Assembly: GCA_934385475.1 (NCBI GenBank)
Contig: CAKRPS010000043.1
Location: forward strand, 1 to 17,272
Length of the DNA stretch: 17,272 nucleotides
Reading direction: 5' to 3'
Origin: an uncultured Lachnospiraceae bacterium
GTDB lineage: Bacteria; Bacillota; Clostridia; Lachnospirales; Lachnospiraceae
Shown here: positions 1 through 8,647 of the stretch, in pieces
How positions within the stretch are numbered: position 1 is the stretch's first letter
Layout of the letters: each line of letters starts with the position of its first letter
Translations under genes and position numbers: made by a program
The notes under the pieces: generated by a model
Seen by the model: only the letters and a program-made list of their open reading frames with translations
Told to the model about the DNA's origin: nothing
Databases searched by the model: none

Positions 1-728
1 TAGAGACGCTTTTGCCGCCGTTGGAGGGCTGGCAGTTCAACCGGACTGTATTTTTTAATCCCTTTTTGTGGTATGCGGCATTTTTGCTGATCATATTGAG
101 ATTTTATGACAAAAATATGATTATGATGTGGATTTCCAATATCCTGCTCTGTGTGGCGGCTTTGATCGTGATCGTGACACCGACAAGGTACAACGATCTT
201 TTCACGACCTGCTATAACAGATTTTATGAGTATAATCACGGAGAGGAGACGGATGCCTACGACTATGAACAGTTCTATGCGGTGGAGCTTTTTGACAGGA
301 TCAAGGAGGACATCGGATATGATGGAGAGTGGTCGGTGGCTTACGGGATGCATCCTGCTGTGCTGGAGTACAATGGCATTGCCACGCTAGACGGATATCT
401 TGGATTTTATTCGCAGGAGTATAAGGAACGGTTCCGGAAGGTGATCGCCCCCGCGCTTGAACGGGTTGAGGCAAGCAGAATCTATTATGATGAATGGGGA
501 GCAAGGGTTTATCTGTACTCGGGAGAAAATGACAGCATTGTGACCTCCGGAAAATATATTAACACGGCAGACGATGTGCTGTACATCGACCCGGAAGCGT
601 TTAAGGAGCTGGGCGGAACCTATATCTTCTCAAGGATTCAGTTCTCCAATGCGGAGGAACTGGGGCTTGAACTGCGAGGAACCTATACCGCGCAGGACGG
701 CAGCAGTACGGTGTATGTGTACCGTTAA
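1..728 (+). CDS. DUF6044-like polytopic membrane protein, C-terminal part (5' end outside window)
   Basis: The reading frame is open from the left edge (codon phase starts at base 3) to the TAA at 726-728, so the TTG at 12 is not a real start. About 240 residues remain. The first part holds two hydrophobic stretches, roughly residues 15-30 and 38-58, and the rest is a soluble, aromatic-rich tail with GMHPAVLEYNGIATLDGY followed by a YKERFRKVIAPALE segment and WGARVYLYS. From memory these match the conserved C-terminus of DUF6044 proteins, large multi-pass proteins of Firmicutes that I compare to GT-C glycosyltransferases by topology only. The tail is probably extracytoplasmic. The gene is first in a plus-strand operon, with the radical SAM gene starting 45 nt after its stop. 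Family assignment is fairly secure; catalytic function is not known to me. Confidence 0.8.
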   Translation, partial: ETLLPPLEGWQFNRTVFFNPFLWYAAFLLIILRFYDKNMIMMWISNILLCVAALIVIVTPTRYNDLFTTCYNRFYEYNHGEETDAYDYEQFYAVELFDRIKEDIGYDGEWSVAYGMHPAVLEYNGIATLDGYLGFYSQEYKERFRKVIAPALERVEASRIYYDEWGARVYLYSGENDSIVTSGKYINTADDVLYIDPEAFKELGGTYIFSRIQFSNAEELGLELRGTYTAQDGSSTVYVYR

Positions 729-773
729 TAAAATGAGCAATCATTATGAAATACAAGAAAGGAACACACAGAA

Positions 774-1757
774 ATGGCAATCAGAGTGCATAATTTTATG
801 GGAAAGCTGGGATGGAATGCAAGAAAATATCTTCCGCAGCTTTCCAGTGAGAGCTATCTGAAACTGCAGTTTGTCAGCAGAAGAAGATCGCAGAAGCAAT
901 ATATTGATTATTTTATGAGCAAAGAGAAGGCTCCGCATCCGCTTGTGGTAAATATTGAGACGGTGAACAGATGTAACAGTACCTGCGAGTTCTGTACAGC
1001 CAATATCCATGCGGAAAAACGTCCTTACCGGAAGATAGATGACAGCCTGTACTATTCGATTATCGACCAGCTTCATGACTGGGGCTATAAGGGACATCTG
1101 ACACTGTACGGCAACAATGAGCCCTGGCTTGACAAGCGTATTGTGGAATTTCATAAGTATGCCAGAGAGAAGCTGCCGGATGCCTTTATTTTCATGTCAA
1201 CAAACGGGCTTCTGCTGGACGTGGACAAGGTGAAAACCATTGTCCCTTATGTGGATCAGCTGATCATCAACAATTATTGTCTGGATATGAAGCTGCATGA
1301 TAACATCAAGGTGGTTTATGACTATGTGAAAGCACATCCGGAGGAGTTTAAGGATGTCGATATCCTGATTCAGATGCGCTATCTGAAAGAAGTGCTGACA
1401 AACCGTGCGGGAAGTGCACCGAATAAGCAGTCAAAGGGAAAGATCATCACAGAGACCTGTCTGATGCCTTTTACAGATATGTGGATCATGCCAAACGGTA
1501 AGATGGGAATCTGCTGTTGTGATAACTTTGAGGTGACAGATCTGGCGGATCTGAATGAGGTTTCTTTGATCGATGGCTGGAACAGCCAGAAATATACAGA
1601 GCTTCGCAAGGCTCTGGTAGAGGGAAGGCAGAATTATCCATTCTGCAAATACTGTGACTTTATTGATGCCGGGCTTCGTATGGATGCTGTGGATGATGTC
1701 CTCAAGCATGCGGATAAGCTGCACGGAGCAAGACAGTCTGTATTCAGAAAGGGATAG
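774..1757 (+). CDS. Radical SAM/SPASM domain enzyme
   Basis: This 327-residue cytoplasmic protein has the radical SAM CX3CX2C motif at C67, C71 and C74, which binds the 4Fe-4S cluster that cleaves S-adenosylmethionine. It is followed by a GNNEPWLD segment in the place of the family's GGEP motif. The C-terminal third has SPASM-type cysteines: C229, the run C247-C249 after a PNGKMGICCCDNF segment, and C291xxC294, so one auxiliary cluster is likely. The ATG at 774 is preceded by AAGAAAGG about 11 nt upstream. Its stop lies 3 nt before the next gene, so the two are probably co-translated. SPASM enzymes modify peptides, sugars or other small molecules. No precursor-peptide gene is visible here and the neighbours are glycan genes, so a sugar or lipid-linked substrate is my inference. 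It has no recognisable gene name. Confidence 0.9.
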   Translation: MAIRVHNFMGKLGWNARKYLPQLSSESYLKLQFVSRRRSQKQYIDYFMSKEKAPHPLVVNIETVNRCNSTCEFCTANIHAEKRPYRKIDDSLYYSIIDQLHDWGYKGHLTLYGNNEPWLDKRIVEFHKYAREKLPDAFIFMSTNGLLLDVDKVKTIVPYVDQLIINNYCLDMKLHDNIKVVYDYVKAHPEEFKDVDILIQMRYLKEVLTNRAGSAPNKQSKGKIITETCLMPFTDMWIMPNGKMGICCCDNFEVTDLADLNEVSLIDGWNSQKYTELRKALVEGRQNYPFCKYCDFIDAGLRMDAVDDVLKHADKLHGARQSVFRKG

Positions 1758-1760
1758 TCC

Positions 1761-2759
1761 ATGAAACATAACAAAAGACGAAACGGATTTGGGTTCGTTG
1801 CCGCGACGGTGGTGATGGCAGGGGTGCTGTCAGGATGCGGTGGACAGACAGACAGTGCAGAACAACAGCAGGATTCCTCCGAGGTAAAGAAACAGGAAAC
1901 ACAACAACAGGAAAGTCAGAGAGAGCGGGAAAATAAGACACAGACACCGCGCAGCTATGTGATTGAAAAGGCTGAAACGGAGAGCGGGGAAGAGGCAGAC
2001 AAACCGGATCAGGAGGACGCTGCACCGAAAGAGGCGGTAACCTTTTCAATTGTCGGAGACAGCATCTCAACCTATCTGTGGGATATCCCGGAAGGATATT
2101 ACCCTTTCTATCCGGAAAATGGGGCAGTGAAGGACAGGCAGGATACTTGGTGGCAGATGTTTATGGATGACACAGGAAGTGTGCTGTACGCCAATGCTTC
2201 GAGTTCCGGGTCAACCTGTACGGGTGACTCCACGAGTATGGATGATCCGCAGTGTTCCTGTGATGAATTGCGCGTGAGTGATCTGAACGGACCGGAAGGC
2301 CTGATACCGGACGCTATTTTGATTTATATGGGAACCAATGATCTGCTAAAGAGTATCCCGCTTGGAACCAACGACGGAACAGTGCCGGTTACGGAAGGAA
2401 ATATACAGAACTTCAGCGATGCTTATACACTGATGCTGGATAAGCTGGAAAGGGAATATCCGGTTTCTGAGATTTATTGCTGTACGCTGACGCAGATAGC
2501 TACCTGGAGTGATGGCGGTGTGCTGACGGAGTTTGTGAATGGTGTTGATGAAGGACTGACGGCAGCAGACTACAGCGCCTGCATTGAGAAAATAGCGAAG
2601 AACAGAGGATTGGCAGTGGTGGATCTCTATGGTTGTGGGATCGATGAAGATAACTGGTCAGAGGTGACCACGGATGGAGTGCACCCTACACCGGAGGGGA
2701 TGCGCTATATTGCGAAGGCAGTTGAACAGGGATTAGGATTTGAGGGAAGCACTAATTAG
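1761..2759 (+). CDS. SGNH/GDSL hydrolase lipoprotein
   Basis: The 332-residue precursor opens with a lipoprotein signal: basic MKHNKRR, a hydrophobic core, then lipobox LSGC with C26 as the acylated cysteine. A Gln/Glu/Lys-rich spacer (about 30-90) holds the enzyme away from the membrane. The SGNH domain follows with its main blocks intact: GDS at 99-101 (nucleophile S101), GTND at 191-194 (N194), and DGVH with D305 and H308. This predicts a serine esterase or deacetylase acting outside the membrane, most simply on O-acetyl groups of a surface polysaccharide. The start ATG is 3 nt after the radical SAM stop, with AAAGGG inside the end of that gene. The last codons (EGSTN and TAG) lie in a perfect palindrome shared with the convergent oxidoreductase gene. 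The substrate is not shown by the sequence. Confidence 0.9.
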   Translation: MKHNKRRNGFGFVAATVVMAGVLSGCGGQTDSAEQQQDSSEVKKQETQQQESQRERENKTQTPRSYVIEKAETESGEEADKPDQEDAAPKEAVTFSIVGDSISTYLWDIPEGYYPFYPENGAVKDRQDTWWQMFMDDTGSVLYANASSSGSTCTGDSTSMDDPQCSCDELRVSDLNGPEGLIPDAILIYMGTNDLLKSIPLGTNDGTVPVTEGNIQNFSDAYTLMLDKLEREYPVSEIYCCTLTQIATWSDGGVLTEFVNGVDEGLTAADYSACIEKIAKNRGLAVVDLYGCGIDEDNWSEVTTDGVHPTPEGMRYIAKAVEQGLGFEGSTN

Positions 2760-2770
2760 TGCTTCCCTCA
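2741..2770. terminator. Perfect 30-bp palindrome at convergent gene ends
   Basis: Bases 2741-2755 (TGAGGGAAGCACTAA) are the exact reverse complement of 2756-2770. The transcript could form a long GC-containing hairpin on either strand between the convergent genes, which overlap by 8 nt here (2752-2759). There is no clean T-run: the plus side continues TGATATTCTTTCTC and the minus side AAATCCTAATCC. A bidirectional terminator is therefore plausible but imperfect, and a hairpin protecting both 3' ends is the alternative. The palindrome includes the last five codons and stop of both genes. Confidence 0.5.
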
Positions 2771-4308
2771 TGATATTCTTTCTCAGTATTTACATTCCAG
2801 ATATTATCCTTGTTTTTGACACCGTTGAGAATGTTTTTGACGGTTTCAAACGAAGTTACCATCGAATGATCAATGTTGTTGTAGCGGTGCTGTCCGTTGC
2901 GGCCTACACAGTACAGGTTGTCAATGGTCTTCAGATATTCGATCAGAGTATCCATTTCTTCGTAGGTGTCAAAGTAAGCAGGATATGCCTTCTTGACTCT
3001 TTCTACGTGAGTGTCCATAACGACATCGGGGGAATCGATCAGCCCCATCTTCACCATTTCTTTTACGGCAAATTTCGAGAAGTCCTCATCGGACATCGTC
3101 CAGTAGGAATCACCTTCATTGACAAAATATTCCAGACCGACCCAAACGGTATGTTCCAGATCCTTGATCATGTAAGGGGACCAGTTGTTGTAAATCTGGA
3201 ACCGTCCCATCATTACCTTGCGCTCCTGTACATAGATCCAGCAGTCCGGCACGATATTGTTGACTGTTTTGATGGCGGTCCTGTTGATCAGATTCAGTTT
3301 CGGGACTAACACACCAACGGTCATATAGTCCCGGTAGGGCAATCCTGCCGCGATCCGTTTGGGGTCTGCGGGTACATCATTCATGCCGCCGACCAGATCC
3401 TTGACAGGCATTGAAGAAATGAAGATGTCTCCCTCTGCCGTGATTTCTTTTCCATCCTGCACATAGGTGAGGGATGTGATAGAGCCGGCATCGTTCTTGT
3501 GCAGGTTCGTGACACGTGCGTTCTTTAGAATTGTTCCGCCCATTTCCTCTATTTTGGAAGCCGTGACCTCCCACAGCTGGCCGGGGCCGAGCTTGGGATA
3601 TTTAAATTCTTCGATCAGAGAGGTTTCTACCTTTCGGTTTTTCACATGAAAAATACGCCCGAAGAAATCTTTGATGATCGCAAATATGGAGAGACCCTTC
3701 GTCCGCTGGGCACCCCATGATGCATCGATTTCCCGTGGGTGGCGTCCCCATAGGTTTTCGGTATAGTATTCAAAAAACATGGAATAAAGCTTACGCCCAA
3801 AGCGGTTGATATAAAAGTTTTCCAGATTACTTTCCGGCAGCTTGTGGAAAACAGCAGCCAGATAACTGAATCCCACCTTCATGGTGGTCAGAAAACCAAA
3901 ATTTTTGAGCGTTTCCGGTTTCAGGGAAATCGGGTAATCATAGAAATTTCCATCGAAAAGGATACGGGAAACCCGGTGTCTGGTGAGCATGACTACATCT
4001 TCTTTTTCGGGATCGGGGCCGCCCTCCTGAACCGGCATCGGACGATTCAGCATAATATCATCTTTGGTATGTTTTCCCTGCATGGGGAGAATACTGTCCC
4101 ACCACGCGTTTACTTCGGGTACTTTGGAGAAAAAGCGGTGACCGCCCATATCCATGCGGTTTCCCTTGTAATTGACAGTTTTGGAAATACCGCCGATGGC
4201 ATCGCTTTCTTCTAAAACGGTGACTTCATAATCCTTGCTTTGTTTCAAAAGCTCATATGCGGCTGTAAGGCCGGCAGGGCCTGCGCCGATCACATATACT
4301 TTCTTCAT
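2752..4308 (-). CDS. NAD(P)/FAD-dependent oxidoreductase (UDP-galactopyranose mutase / amine-oxidase-like)
   Basis: This 518-residue flavoprotein begins with a Rossmann dinucleotide-binding motif, VIGAGPAGL (G8xG10xxG13), followed by an acidic ribose-binding position ([10 protein letters not shown]) and GGHRFFSK at about residue 55, as in UDP-galactopyranose mutase and protoporphyrinogen-oxidase relatives. The C-terminal [19 protein letters not shown] is the usual second FAD contact. No membrane segment is evident, so it is cytoplasmic. The ATG at 4308 has GAGAGG 8 nt upstream. It lies 31 nt downstream of the membrane-protein gene and is likely co-transcribed with it. Members of this family often sit in surface-polysaccharide loci, where a role in sugar-nucleotide or lipid-linked sugar conversion is suspected. 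At 518 residues it is well above a classical mutase (about 370-400), so I do not call it glf. It ends in the same EGSTN pentapeptide as its convergent neighbour. Confidence 0.85.
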   Translation of the reverse strand: MKKVYVIGAGPAGLTAAYELLKQSKDYEVTVLEESDAIGGISKTVNYKGNRMDMGGHRFFSKVPEVNAWWDSILPMQGKHTKDDIMLNRPMPVQEGGPDPEKEDVVMLTRHRVSRILFDGNFYDYPISLKPETLKNFGFLTTMKVGFSYLAAVFHKLPESNLENFYINRFGRKLYSMFFEYYTENLWGRHPREIDASWGAQRTKGLSIFAIIKDFFGRIFHVKNRKVETSLIEEFKYPKLGPGQLWEVTASKIEEMGGTILKNARVTNLHKNDAGSITSLTYVQDGKEITAEGDIFISSMPVKDLVGGMNDVPADPKRIAAGLPYRDYMTVGVLVPKLNLINRTAIKTVNNIVPDCWIYVQERKVMMGRFQIYNNWSPYMIKDLEHTVWVGLEYFVNEGDSYWTMSDEDFSKFAVKEMVKMGLIDSPDVVMDTHVERVKKAYPAYFDTYEEMDTLIEYLKTIDNLYCVGRNGQHRYNNIDHSMVTSFETVKNILNGVKNKDNIWNVNTEKEYHEGSTN

Positions 4309-4339
4309 GGAGATACCTCTCTCGTTTTGACATATACAT

Positions 4340-6592
4340 CTATTCTACCATGTTTGAAGTGGCTTGTACAGAAGATATACCGGGATGAATTTTGCGGGCA
4401 AGATGCCGTGAACCATAGTAGAGAACCAGAACCAACAGGGACACCAGCGAAATGATCTCTGCGAGAGTCCAGAACCAGGGTTTCTGGAAGTGTACGGTGA
4501 GGGTTCCGCTATAGTTGGCGGGGATAACTATGGCAACACGGTTATTCTCGCCGGAAAGAACTTCAAAGGATTCCAGCGTATCGAAATCCTCTGCCTGATA
4601 TCCTTGATAGTACAACAAGGGAACAGTCAGAAGCTGTGGCTCTGGGCTGTGATTGAGAAGGGTTATGCTGGCAGAAAGATACGAACGGTTCCAGTTTTCG
4701 ATGGAAAAGCAGTCTTCGGGATAACCCAGAGTGACAGGCATATTTGCTGTGTCTGTCTGCAAAGGGAGATATTCTCCGTTGCCAATCGTGCTTTCCGTGA
4801 AATCTGCAAAATCAGTGTAGCTGACTGTATTTTCCATAGAATTGAACGCAGCTGCACTCTGGAAAAACGAAAGAGTGCATAAAACCGAGGCACAGAGCAG
4901 CAGACATTTCCGGCGACGCATTGTGTACGTGAAAAGCATACACAGAAAGAAAGCGAGCAGACAGGTCAGAATGCTTAGAAAGCGTTCTGAATATTGCAGT
5001 GTTTTGAAAAAGTAGGCAAATACCGGGTGGACGGCAGCAAGGCGCCAATACGGAAGATAACAGGACGAAAGCGCAAGTGCGGTAATGCAAAGTAAAAACA
5101 GCAGGCGCTCCTGGTAAGGAAGATGCCTTCTCAAATAAGGAAAAAGAAGAAGACAAAGAAGAATACAATAAGCAAGGCAATAGCCGATTTCATTGCCGGA
5201 AAGGAGGCTTTCCAGACTCCAGCCTTCCCGCTGGTATTTGGCGTAGTAAGAGGCATAGTCTATTTGTGAAAGATCCAGTGGAGCGGTAATGTTCAGCTTG
5301 GACTTTTGGGTATAATAATGCAGAAAAGGAACAAGAAATCCCAAATTGAGTGGTAAGACGCAAAGGATCGTCTTACCGAGCTGGAGCATAACCTGTCGGG
5401 TAAAGAGCTTTTTGACAGAGAAAGCGGCCCACAGGATTGTGATAAAGGCAAATAAAAAGCAGCTTATGATATGGGTCTGCAGAATACCGGTGTATCCAAT
5501 GACAAGGTAAATCCATGCATGGGACGAATGGGACTGCTGTTTTGCATCAGAAAAGAGCAGATACAGGCCGGTGATGATCAAAGGATAGAAAAGTATCGCG
5601 GATGCGCAGCCGATCTGCGGAGCACCATACAAGGTCATCATCCGATAGAGGTTGGCACAATACAAAACAGTGCAGGTAAAGGCGGCAAGACGGTTTCTGG
5701 AGAGTCTGCAAAGACAGTGATAGGTGACCAGAATGGTTGCCAGATTCAAAAAGAAAAGAAAGATTTTAAAGCTTTCTTCGATCGAATATCCACATAAACG
5801 TAAAAGTGCCGGAAAATAGAGCATAAAATCCCCATAAAAGACAGAGACAGGATAGCCATATCCATTCAGCCATCCGGGCTGTATTTTAACGGGAAATTGT
5901 CCGGACAGGAGTCCTTCGTAAAGCCCCTCAACACGCATCAGATGAAAGGTAAGATCCACTCCGTTTGAAAGACCACGGCGAAACAGTGGGATACTCAGCA
6001 GGAGTGTCAAAAAGAGCAGACCACCCCAGAGAACACCTGCAAGCCTGGTGTGGGACCTGTAATAATAAAAAAGACTAAGCCCCCAAAAATCTGCGGACAG
6101 AAGAAAAAGCAAAAGAGTACAAAGACTCCGGACGCAGGTCAGGGGAGATTTTTGCAGGGAGAAGGAATCTATCTGCACGGAGTCATTTTCGGAAGCATCC
6201 CCGGTAAGCCGGGCATAGAAATAAACAGAGGCTGTGTCCGGAGCATAAATCCGGGATGTCTGACTGGTTGTCTGTGAATTCAGGTCAGCTTCATAGAGAT
6301 ATTTTACTTTATCGCGCGTATGGAGATAGGAGATGCCTGCCTTGGCGTTTGGAGTGGCTGTGTAATTAACGGTAAAATGGTAGACACCTTTGGACAAGGT
6401 AAAGGCCGGAGATGCCAGATCGGACAGCTCGCTTGCCGTAAAGGAGATGGCAGAGGCTGTTTTACGATATTGATGAACCTGAAAAATGCCCCAGCAAAGA
6501 CAGAGCAGTAATTCGATTCCCAATAGATAACAGAGTATTTTACGGACTGATAAAGCAGCTTTTTGTCTTAGGGTATTCATATAAATCCTCAT
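4340..6592 (-). CDS. Large YfhO/PTPS_related-like polytopic membrane protein
   Basis: The protein is about 750 residues from the start chosen here, with one N-terminal membrane segment, an extracytoplasmic insert (about 40-150) ending near FSLQKSP, roughly ten or more membrane spans, a C-terminal soluble domain and a last span near the end. After the second membrane region comes [20 protein letters not shown] with D213 and H217. This acidic/His signature in the first loop is common in GT-C-type lipid-dependent transferases and in the membrane proteins I remember as 6-pyruvoyl-tetrahydropterin synthase-related. Transfer of a lipid-linked sugar is plausible but inferred. An upstream GTG (6631) is possible, but ATG 6592 has AAGAAGG 9 nt upstream and ATG 6580 has GAGG 6 nt upstream. 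I chose 6592; 6580 is nearly as good. It is first in a two-gene minus-strand operon. Confidence 0.8.
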   Translation of the reverse strand: MRIYMNTLRQKAALSVRKILCYLLGIELLLCLCWGIFQVHQYRKTASAISFTASELSDLASPAFTLSKGVYHFTVNYTATPNAKAGISYLHTRDKVKYLYEADLNSQTTSQTSRIYAPDTASVYFYARLTGDASENDSVQIDSFSLQKSPLTCVRSLCTLLLFLLSADFWGLSLFYYYRSHTRLAGVLWGGLLFLTLLLSIPLFRRGLSNGVDLTFHLMRVEGLYEGLLSGQFPVKIQPGWLNGYGYPVSVFYGDFMLYFPALLRLCGYSIEESFKIFLFFLNLATILVTYHCLCRLSRNRLAAFTCTVLYCANLYRMMTLYGAPQIGCASAILFYPLIITGLYLLFSDAKQQSHSSHAWIYLVIGYTGILQTHIISCFLFAFITILWAAFSVKKLFTRQVMLQLGKTILCVLPLNLGFLVPFLHYYTQKSKLNITAPLDLSQIDYASYYAKYQREGWSLESLLSGNEIGYCLAYCILLCLLLFPYLRRHLPYQERLLFLLCITALALSSCYLPYWRLAAVHPVFAYFFKTLQYSERFLSILTCLLAFFLCMLFTYTMRRRKCLLLCASVLCTLSFFQSAAAFNSMENTVSYTDFADFTESTIGNGEYLPLQTDTANMPVTLGYPEDCFSIENWNRSYLSASITLLNHSPEPQLLTVPLLYYQGYQAEDFDTLESFEVLSGENNRVAIVIPANYSGTLTVHFQKPWFWTLAEIISLVSLLVLVLYYGSRHLARKIHPGISSVQATSNMVE

Positions 6593-6621
6593 TTCTGTGA
6601 ACCTTCTTTGCACACTAAGAG

Positions 6622-6650
6622 ATTCTAACACATGGGGAGAAAGAGTTCTA
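6622..6650 (-). promoter_or_regulatory. Candidate promoter of the minus-strand membrane protein/oxidoreductase operon
   Basis: Read on the minus strand, TGTTAGAAT gives an extended -10 (TAGAAT, bases 6622-6627). Seventeen bases upstream lies TAGAAC (6645-6650), a weak -35. The start site would fall about 25 nt before the proposed ATG at 6592. The extended TG motif is the main support. Confidence 0.4.
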
Positions 6651-6668
6651 TATAAACATGATAAAGTA

Positions 6669-6716
6669 TGCTATAATAAAACTCGGTCTTGACGCATTGC
6701 GTAGGCAAAGTATAAA
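6669..6716 (+). promoter_or_regulatory. Two candidate promoters upstream of the DUF6077/MBOAT operon
   Basis: The first is an extended -10, TGCTATAAT (6669-6677), with no good -35. The second is TTGACG (6689-6694), a 16-base spacer and TATAAA (6711-6716), which would start transcription about 20 nt before the ATG at 6745. Both lie inside the upstream extension of the longest open frame (ATG 6658), which argues that 6658 is not the real start. They sit back to back with the minus-strand promoter, making this a divergent control region. Confidence 0.55.
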
Positions 6717-6744
6717 AAGCAGTGTTGTAGAAACGAGGTTATTT

Positions 6745-7836
6745 ATGATAGGTCTGATTTTCTGGCTGGTTCTGATTCCGTTCTGTATCGGACTGGCACC
6801 GGCTTTTTTATTAGAACCGCACAGGCGCAGCCCGGGGATCGTATTTCTGGGAGGCTATTTCCTGATGTGGGCGGTATTCGAGATTACCTGCATCCCATGG
6901 GTGCTTATTTCCGGATATCACAACTTTACCAGAGCATGTGACTGTTTTATGGTTCTGGCAGTGCTGTGCGCTGTAGCCGGGATTCTGCTGTGGTATTACA
7001 ATGGTAAAAAGGGCGGAAACAGTCTGCTGCGTGCGGAAATTTCCGGCAAGAGACAGAAAAGAACCCTGTTTAGCTGGGGAGTATGGCTTCTTTTTCTGGT
7101 GCTGTTAGGGTTTCAGATTTATAAAGCGCTTGCTTACGCTTCTTTTGATGGGGACGATGCCTATTATGTAGTGGAGTCTCTTATCGCACAGCAGTCAGAT
7201 ACCATGTATACGAGGCTGCCCTACACAGGGAGAGCTACAAGTCTGGATATCCGGCATGCGCTGGCGGTTTTTCCGATGTGGGTGGCATTTATAGCCGTGC
7301 AGGGCAATATTCACGCAACGATTGTGTCCCATATGGTAATGCCGGTTGTTCTGATGGGCCTGGCCTATCTTCTTTATTTTGAGATAGCCAGATGCCTTTT
7401 TAAGGACAGAGAACAGCGGGCAATGTTTATGGTTGTGATAGCAATGTTTCAGATTTTCGGGAATGTCTCTATTTATACCAATGAGACATTTTTCCTGACC
7501 AGAACCTGGCAGGGGAAGGCAGTTGCGGGAAGTCTGGTTATTCCGGCCATCGTCTGGATGTTTCTGTGCCTGTTTGGCAGGGAAAAGGAGAATGGCAGAG
7601 CAGACCGGGGACTTTGGCTTTTGCTCGTGTGTATCAATATGACTGCGGGAATATGCAGTTCTATCGCAGTTTTTCTGATCTCACTGTTTATTGCGGTCTC
7701 GGCATTTGTACTTATGATCGCCCGGCGTGATTTTAAGGTTGTGCTGCGGCTGGGAGCTGTCTGTATTCCGAATGTGCTTTATATGGGACTCTATTTTCTG
7801 ATCGGACATACATCACTCTGGCAGTATTTTCTGTAA
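6745..7836 (+). CDS. DUF6077 polytopic membrane protein
   Basis: From ATG 6745, with ACGAGG 8 nt upstream, the protein is 363 residues; the longer version from 6658 would start upstream of the best promoter. It opens directly with a membrane span (MIGLIFWLVLIPFCIGLAPAF) and has about eight to nine spans. The conserved block SFDGDDAYYV (D137, D138) lies in an outward loop, followed by a TSLDIRHALAVFPMW segment and later TRTWQGKAVAGS. These blocks match what I remember of DUF6077, common in Lachnospiraceae. The paired acidic residues after a membrane span resemble GT-C glycosyltransferases, but no activity is established to my knowledge. It is the first gene of a four-gene operon ending in an O-acyltransferase pair, so a role in building or exporting the acylated polymer is inferred. 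Confidence 0.8.
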   Translation: MIGLIFWLVLIPFCIGLAPAFLLEPHRRSPGIVFLGGYFLMWAVFEITCIPWVLISGYHNFTRACDCFMVLAVLCAVAGILLWYYNGKKGGNSLLRAEISGKRQKRTLFSWGVWLLFLVLLGFQIYKALAYASFDGDDAYYVVESLIAQQSDTMYTRLPYTGRATSLDIRHALAVFPMWVAFIAVQGNIHATIVSHMVMPVVLMGLAYLLYFEIARCLFKDREQRAMFMVVIAMFQIFGNVSIYTNETFFLTRTWQGKAVAGSLVIPAIVWMFLCLFGREKENGRADRGLWLLLVCINMTAGICSSIAVFLISLFIAVSAFVLMIARRDFKVVLRLGAVCIPNVLYMGLYFLIGHTSLWQYFL

Positions 7837-7861
7837 AATAGATTCGGGAAAGGAATGTCGT

Positions 7862-8626
7862 ATGTGGGGCATTTTTTTGGAAAGCGTTGTCATCTTTAAA
7901 AATTACATGGGGTTTCATGAGCATGGATATCTGGCATTTCTGTATCTGGCGGTGCTGATCTGGCTGTGGGTGTCAGAGAAGGATAAGACAAAGCGCGTAT
8001 TGTTTGTCTATGTGCCGACGTTGCTTCTGTTCCTGTTTTTCTGTCCGGTGTTCCGTAAGCTGTTTGTGGCGGTGCTGGATGATTCGGAGACCTATTACAG
8101 ACTTTTGTGGCTGTTGCAGATGAGTCTTGTCAGCGCATATGGACTGATCAGGCTGTGTGGCAGACACAGGAAACTGGGGCTGGCAGCGATCTGTGCGGTG
8201 ATCATTGTTGCGGGAAATTATGTTTATGACAGTGAACATATTACCAAAGCGGAGAATCCCTATCATCTGCCACAGACAGCAGTGGAGATCGCAGAAGTCA
8301 TAAAGCCCGAAGAGGGCTATACAATGGCGCTTGTGCCGGCGGATCTGGTCTATTATATCCGGCAGTACGATTCGGACATCACGATGCCCTATGGCAGAGA
8401 GATGCTGATTGCAAGATGGGCTTACTACAATGCCATGTATGAGGCTATGGAGGAGGCAGATGTGATCGACACGGATACCTTTGTGGAGTTGACGAGGGAA
8501 AACCGGTGCAATTATGTGGTGCTGAAGGAAGATCGTCAGACGGATGAACCGTTGACGGATTATGGCTTTGAAAAATACGGTCAGGTCGAGGAATATATTA
8601 TCTACAAAGATATGATCCTTGAATGA
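7862..8626 (+). CDS. Polytopic membrane protein with extracytoplasmic C-terminal domain, function unknown
   Basis: The 254-residue product has four probable membrane spans in its first 130 residues, then a soluble tail of about 115 residues that includes HLPQTAVEIAEVIKP, YYIRQYDSDITMPYGREML and NRCNYVVLKEDRQ. The ATG at 7862 follows GGAAAGGA by 7 nt, with 25 nt between it and the DUF6077 stop, and its frame differs from that gene. I recall similar proteins between DUF6077 and MBOAT genes in Lachnospiraceae but know no family name. The tail resembles the soluble tails of YfhO- and DUF6044-type proteins, so together with DUF6077 it may form a two-subunit version of one such protein. That is inference. 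The alternative, one gene broken by a frameshift, is less likely because this gene has its own good ribosome binding site. Confidence 0.8.
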   Translation: MWGIFLESVVIFKNYMGFHEHGYLAFLYLAVLIWLWVSEKDKTKRVLFVYVPTLLLFLFFCPVFRKLFVAVLDDSETYYRLLWLLQMSLVSAYGLIRLCGRHRKLGLAAICAVIIVAGNYVYDSEHITKAENPYHLPQTAVEIAEVIKPEEGYTMALVPADLVYYIRQYDSDITMPYGREMLIARWAYYNAMYEAMEEADVIDTDTFVELTRENRCNYVVLKEDRQTDEPLTDYGFEKYGQVEEYIIYKDMILE

Positions 8627-8647
8627 TCTTCACAGGAGTAAGGGGAT

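Noticed and set aside
2740..3309. Plus-strand 189-residue frame overlapping the oxidoreductase gene
   Set aside because: It is antisense to a well-recognised flavoprotein and has no family signature.
2752..4308. Calling the oxidoreductase a classical UDP-galactopyranose mutase (glf)
   Set aside because: The FAD-binding motif and GGHRFFSK fit the wider family, but the length is far above that of glf and the diagnostic mutase residues could not be confirmed by eye.
6658..6744. Upstream in-frame extension of the DUF6077 gene
   Set aside because: It contains TTGACG-N16-TATAAA and an extended -10, has no ribosome binding site, and codes a charged segment before a membrane start that already has a good site.
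7800..7870. Possible frameshift splitting one large gene into the DUF6077 protein and the 254-residue protein
   Set aside because: The second gene has its own GGAAAGGA site 7 nt from its ATG and a clean 25-nt gap, and I recall the two-gene arrangement from related bacteria. It stays open only as a two-chain hypothesis.
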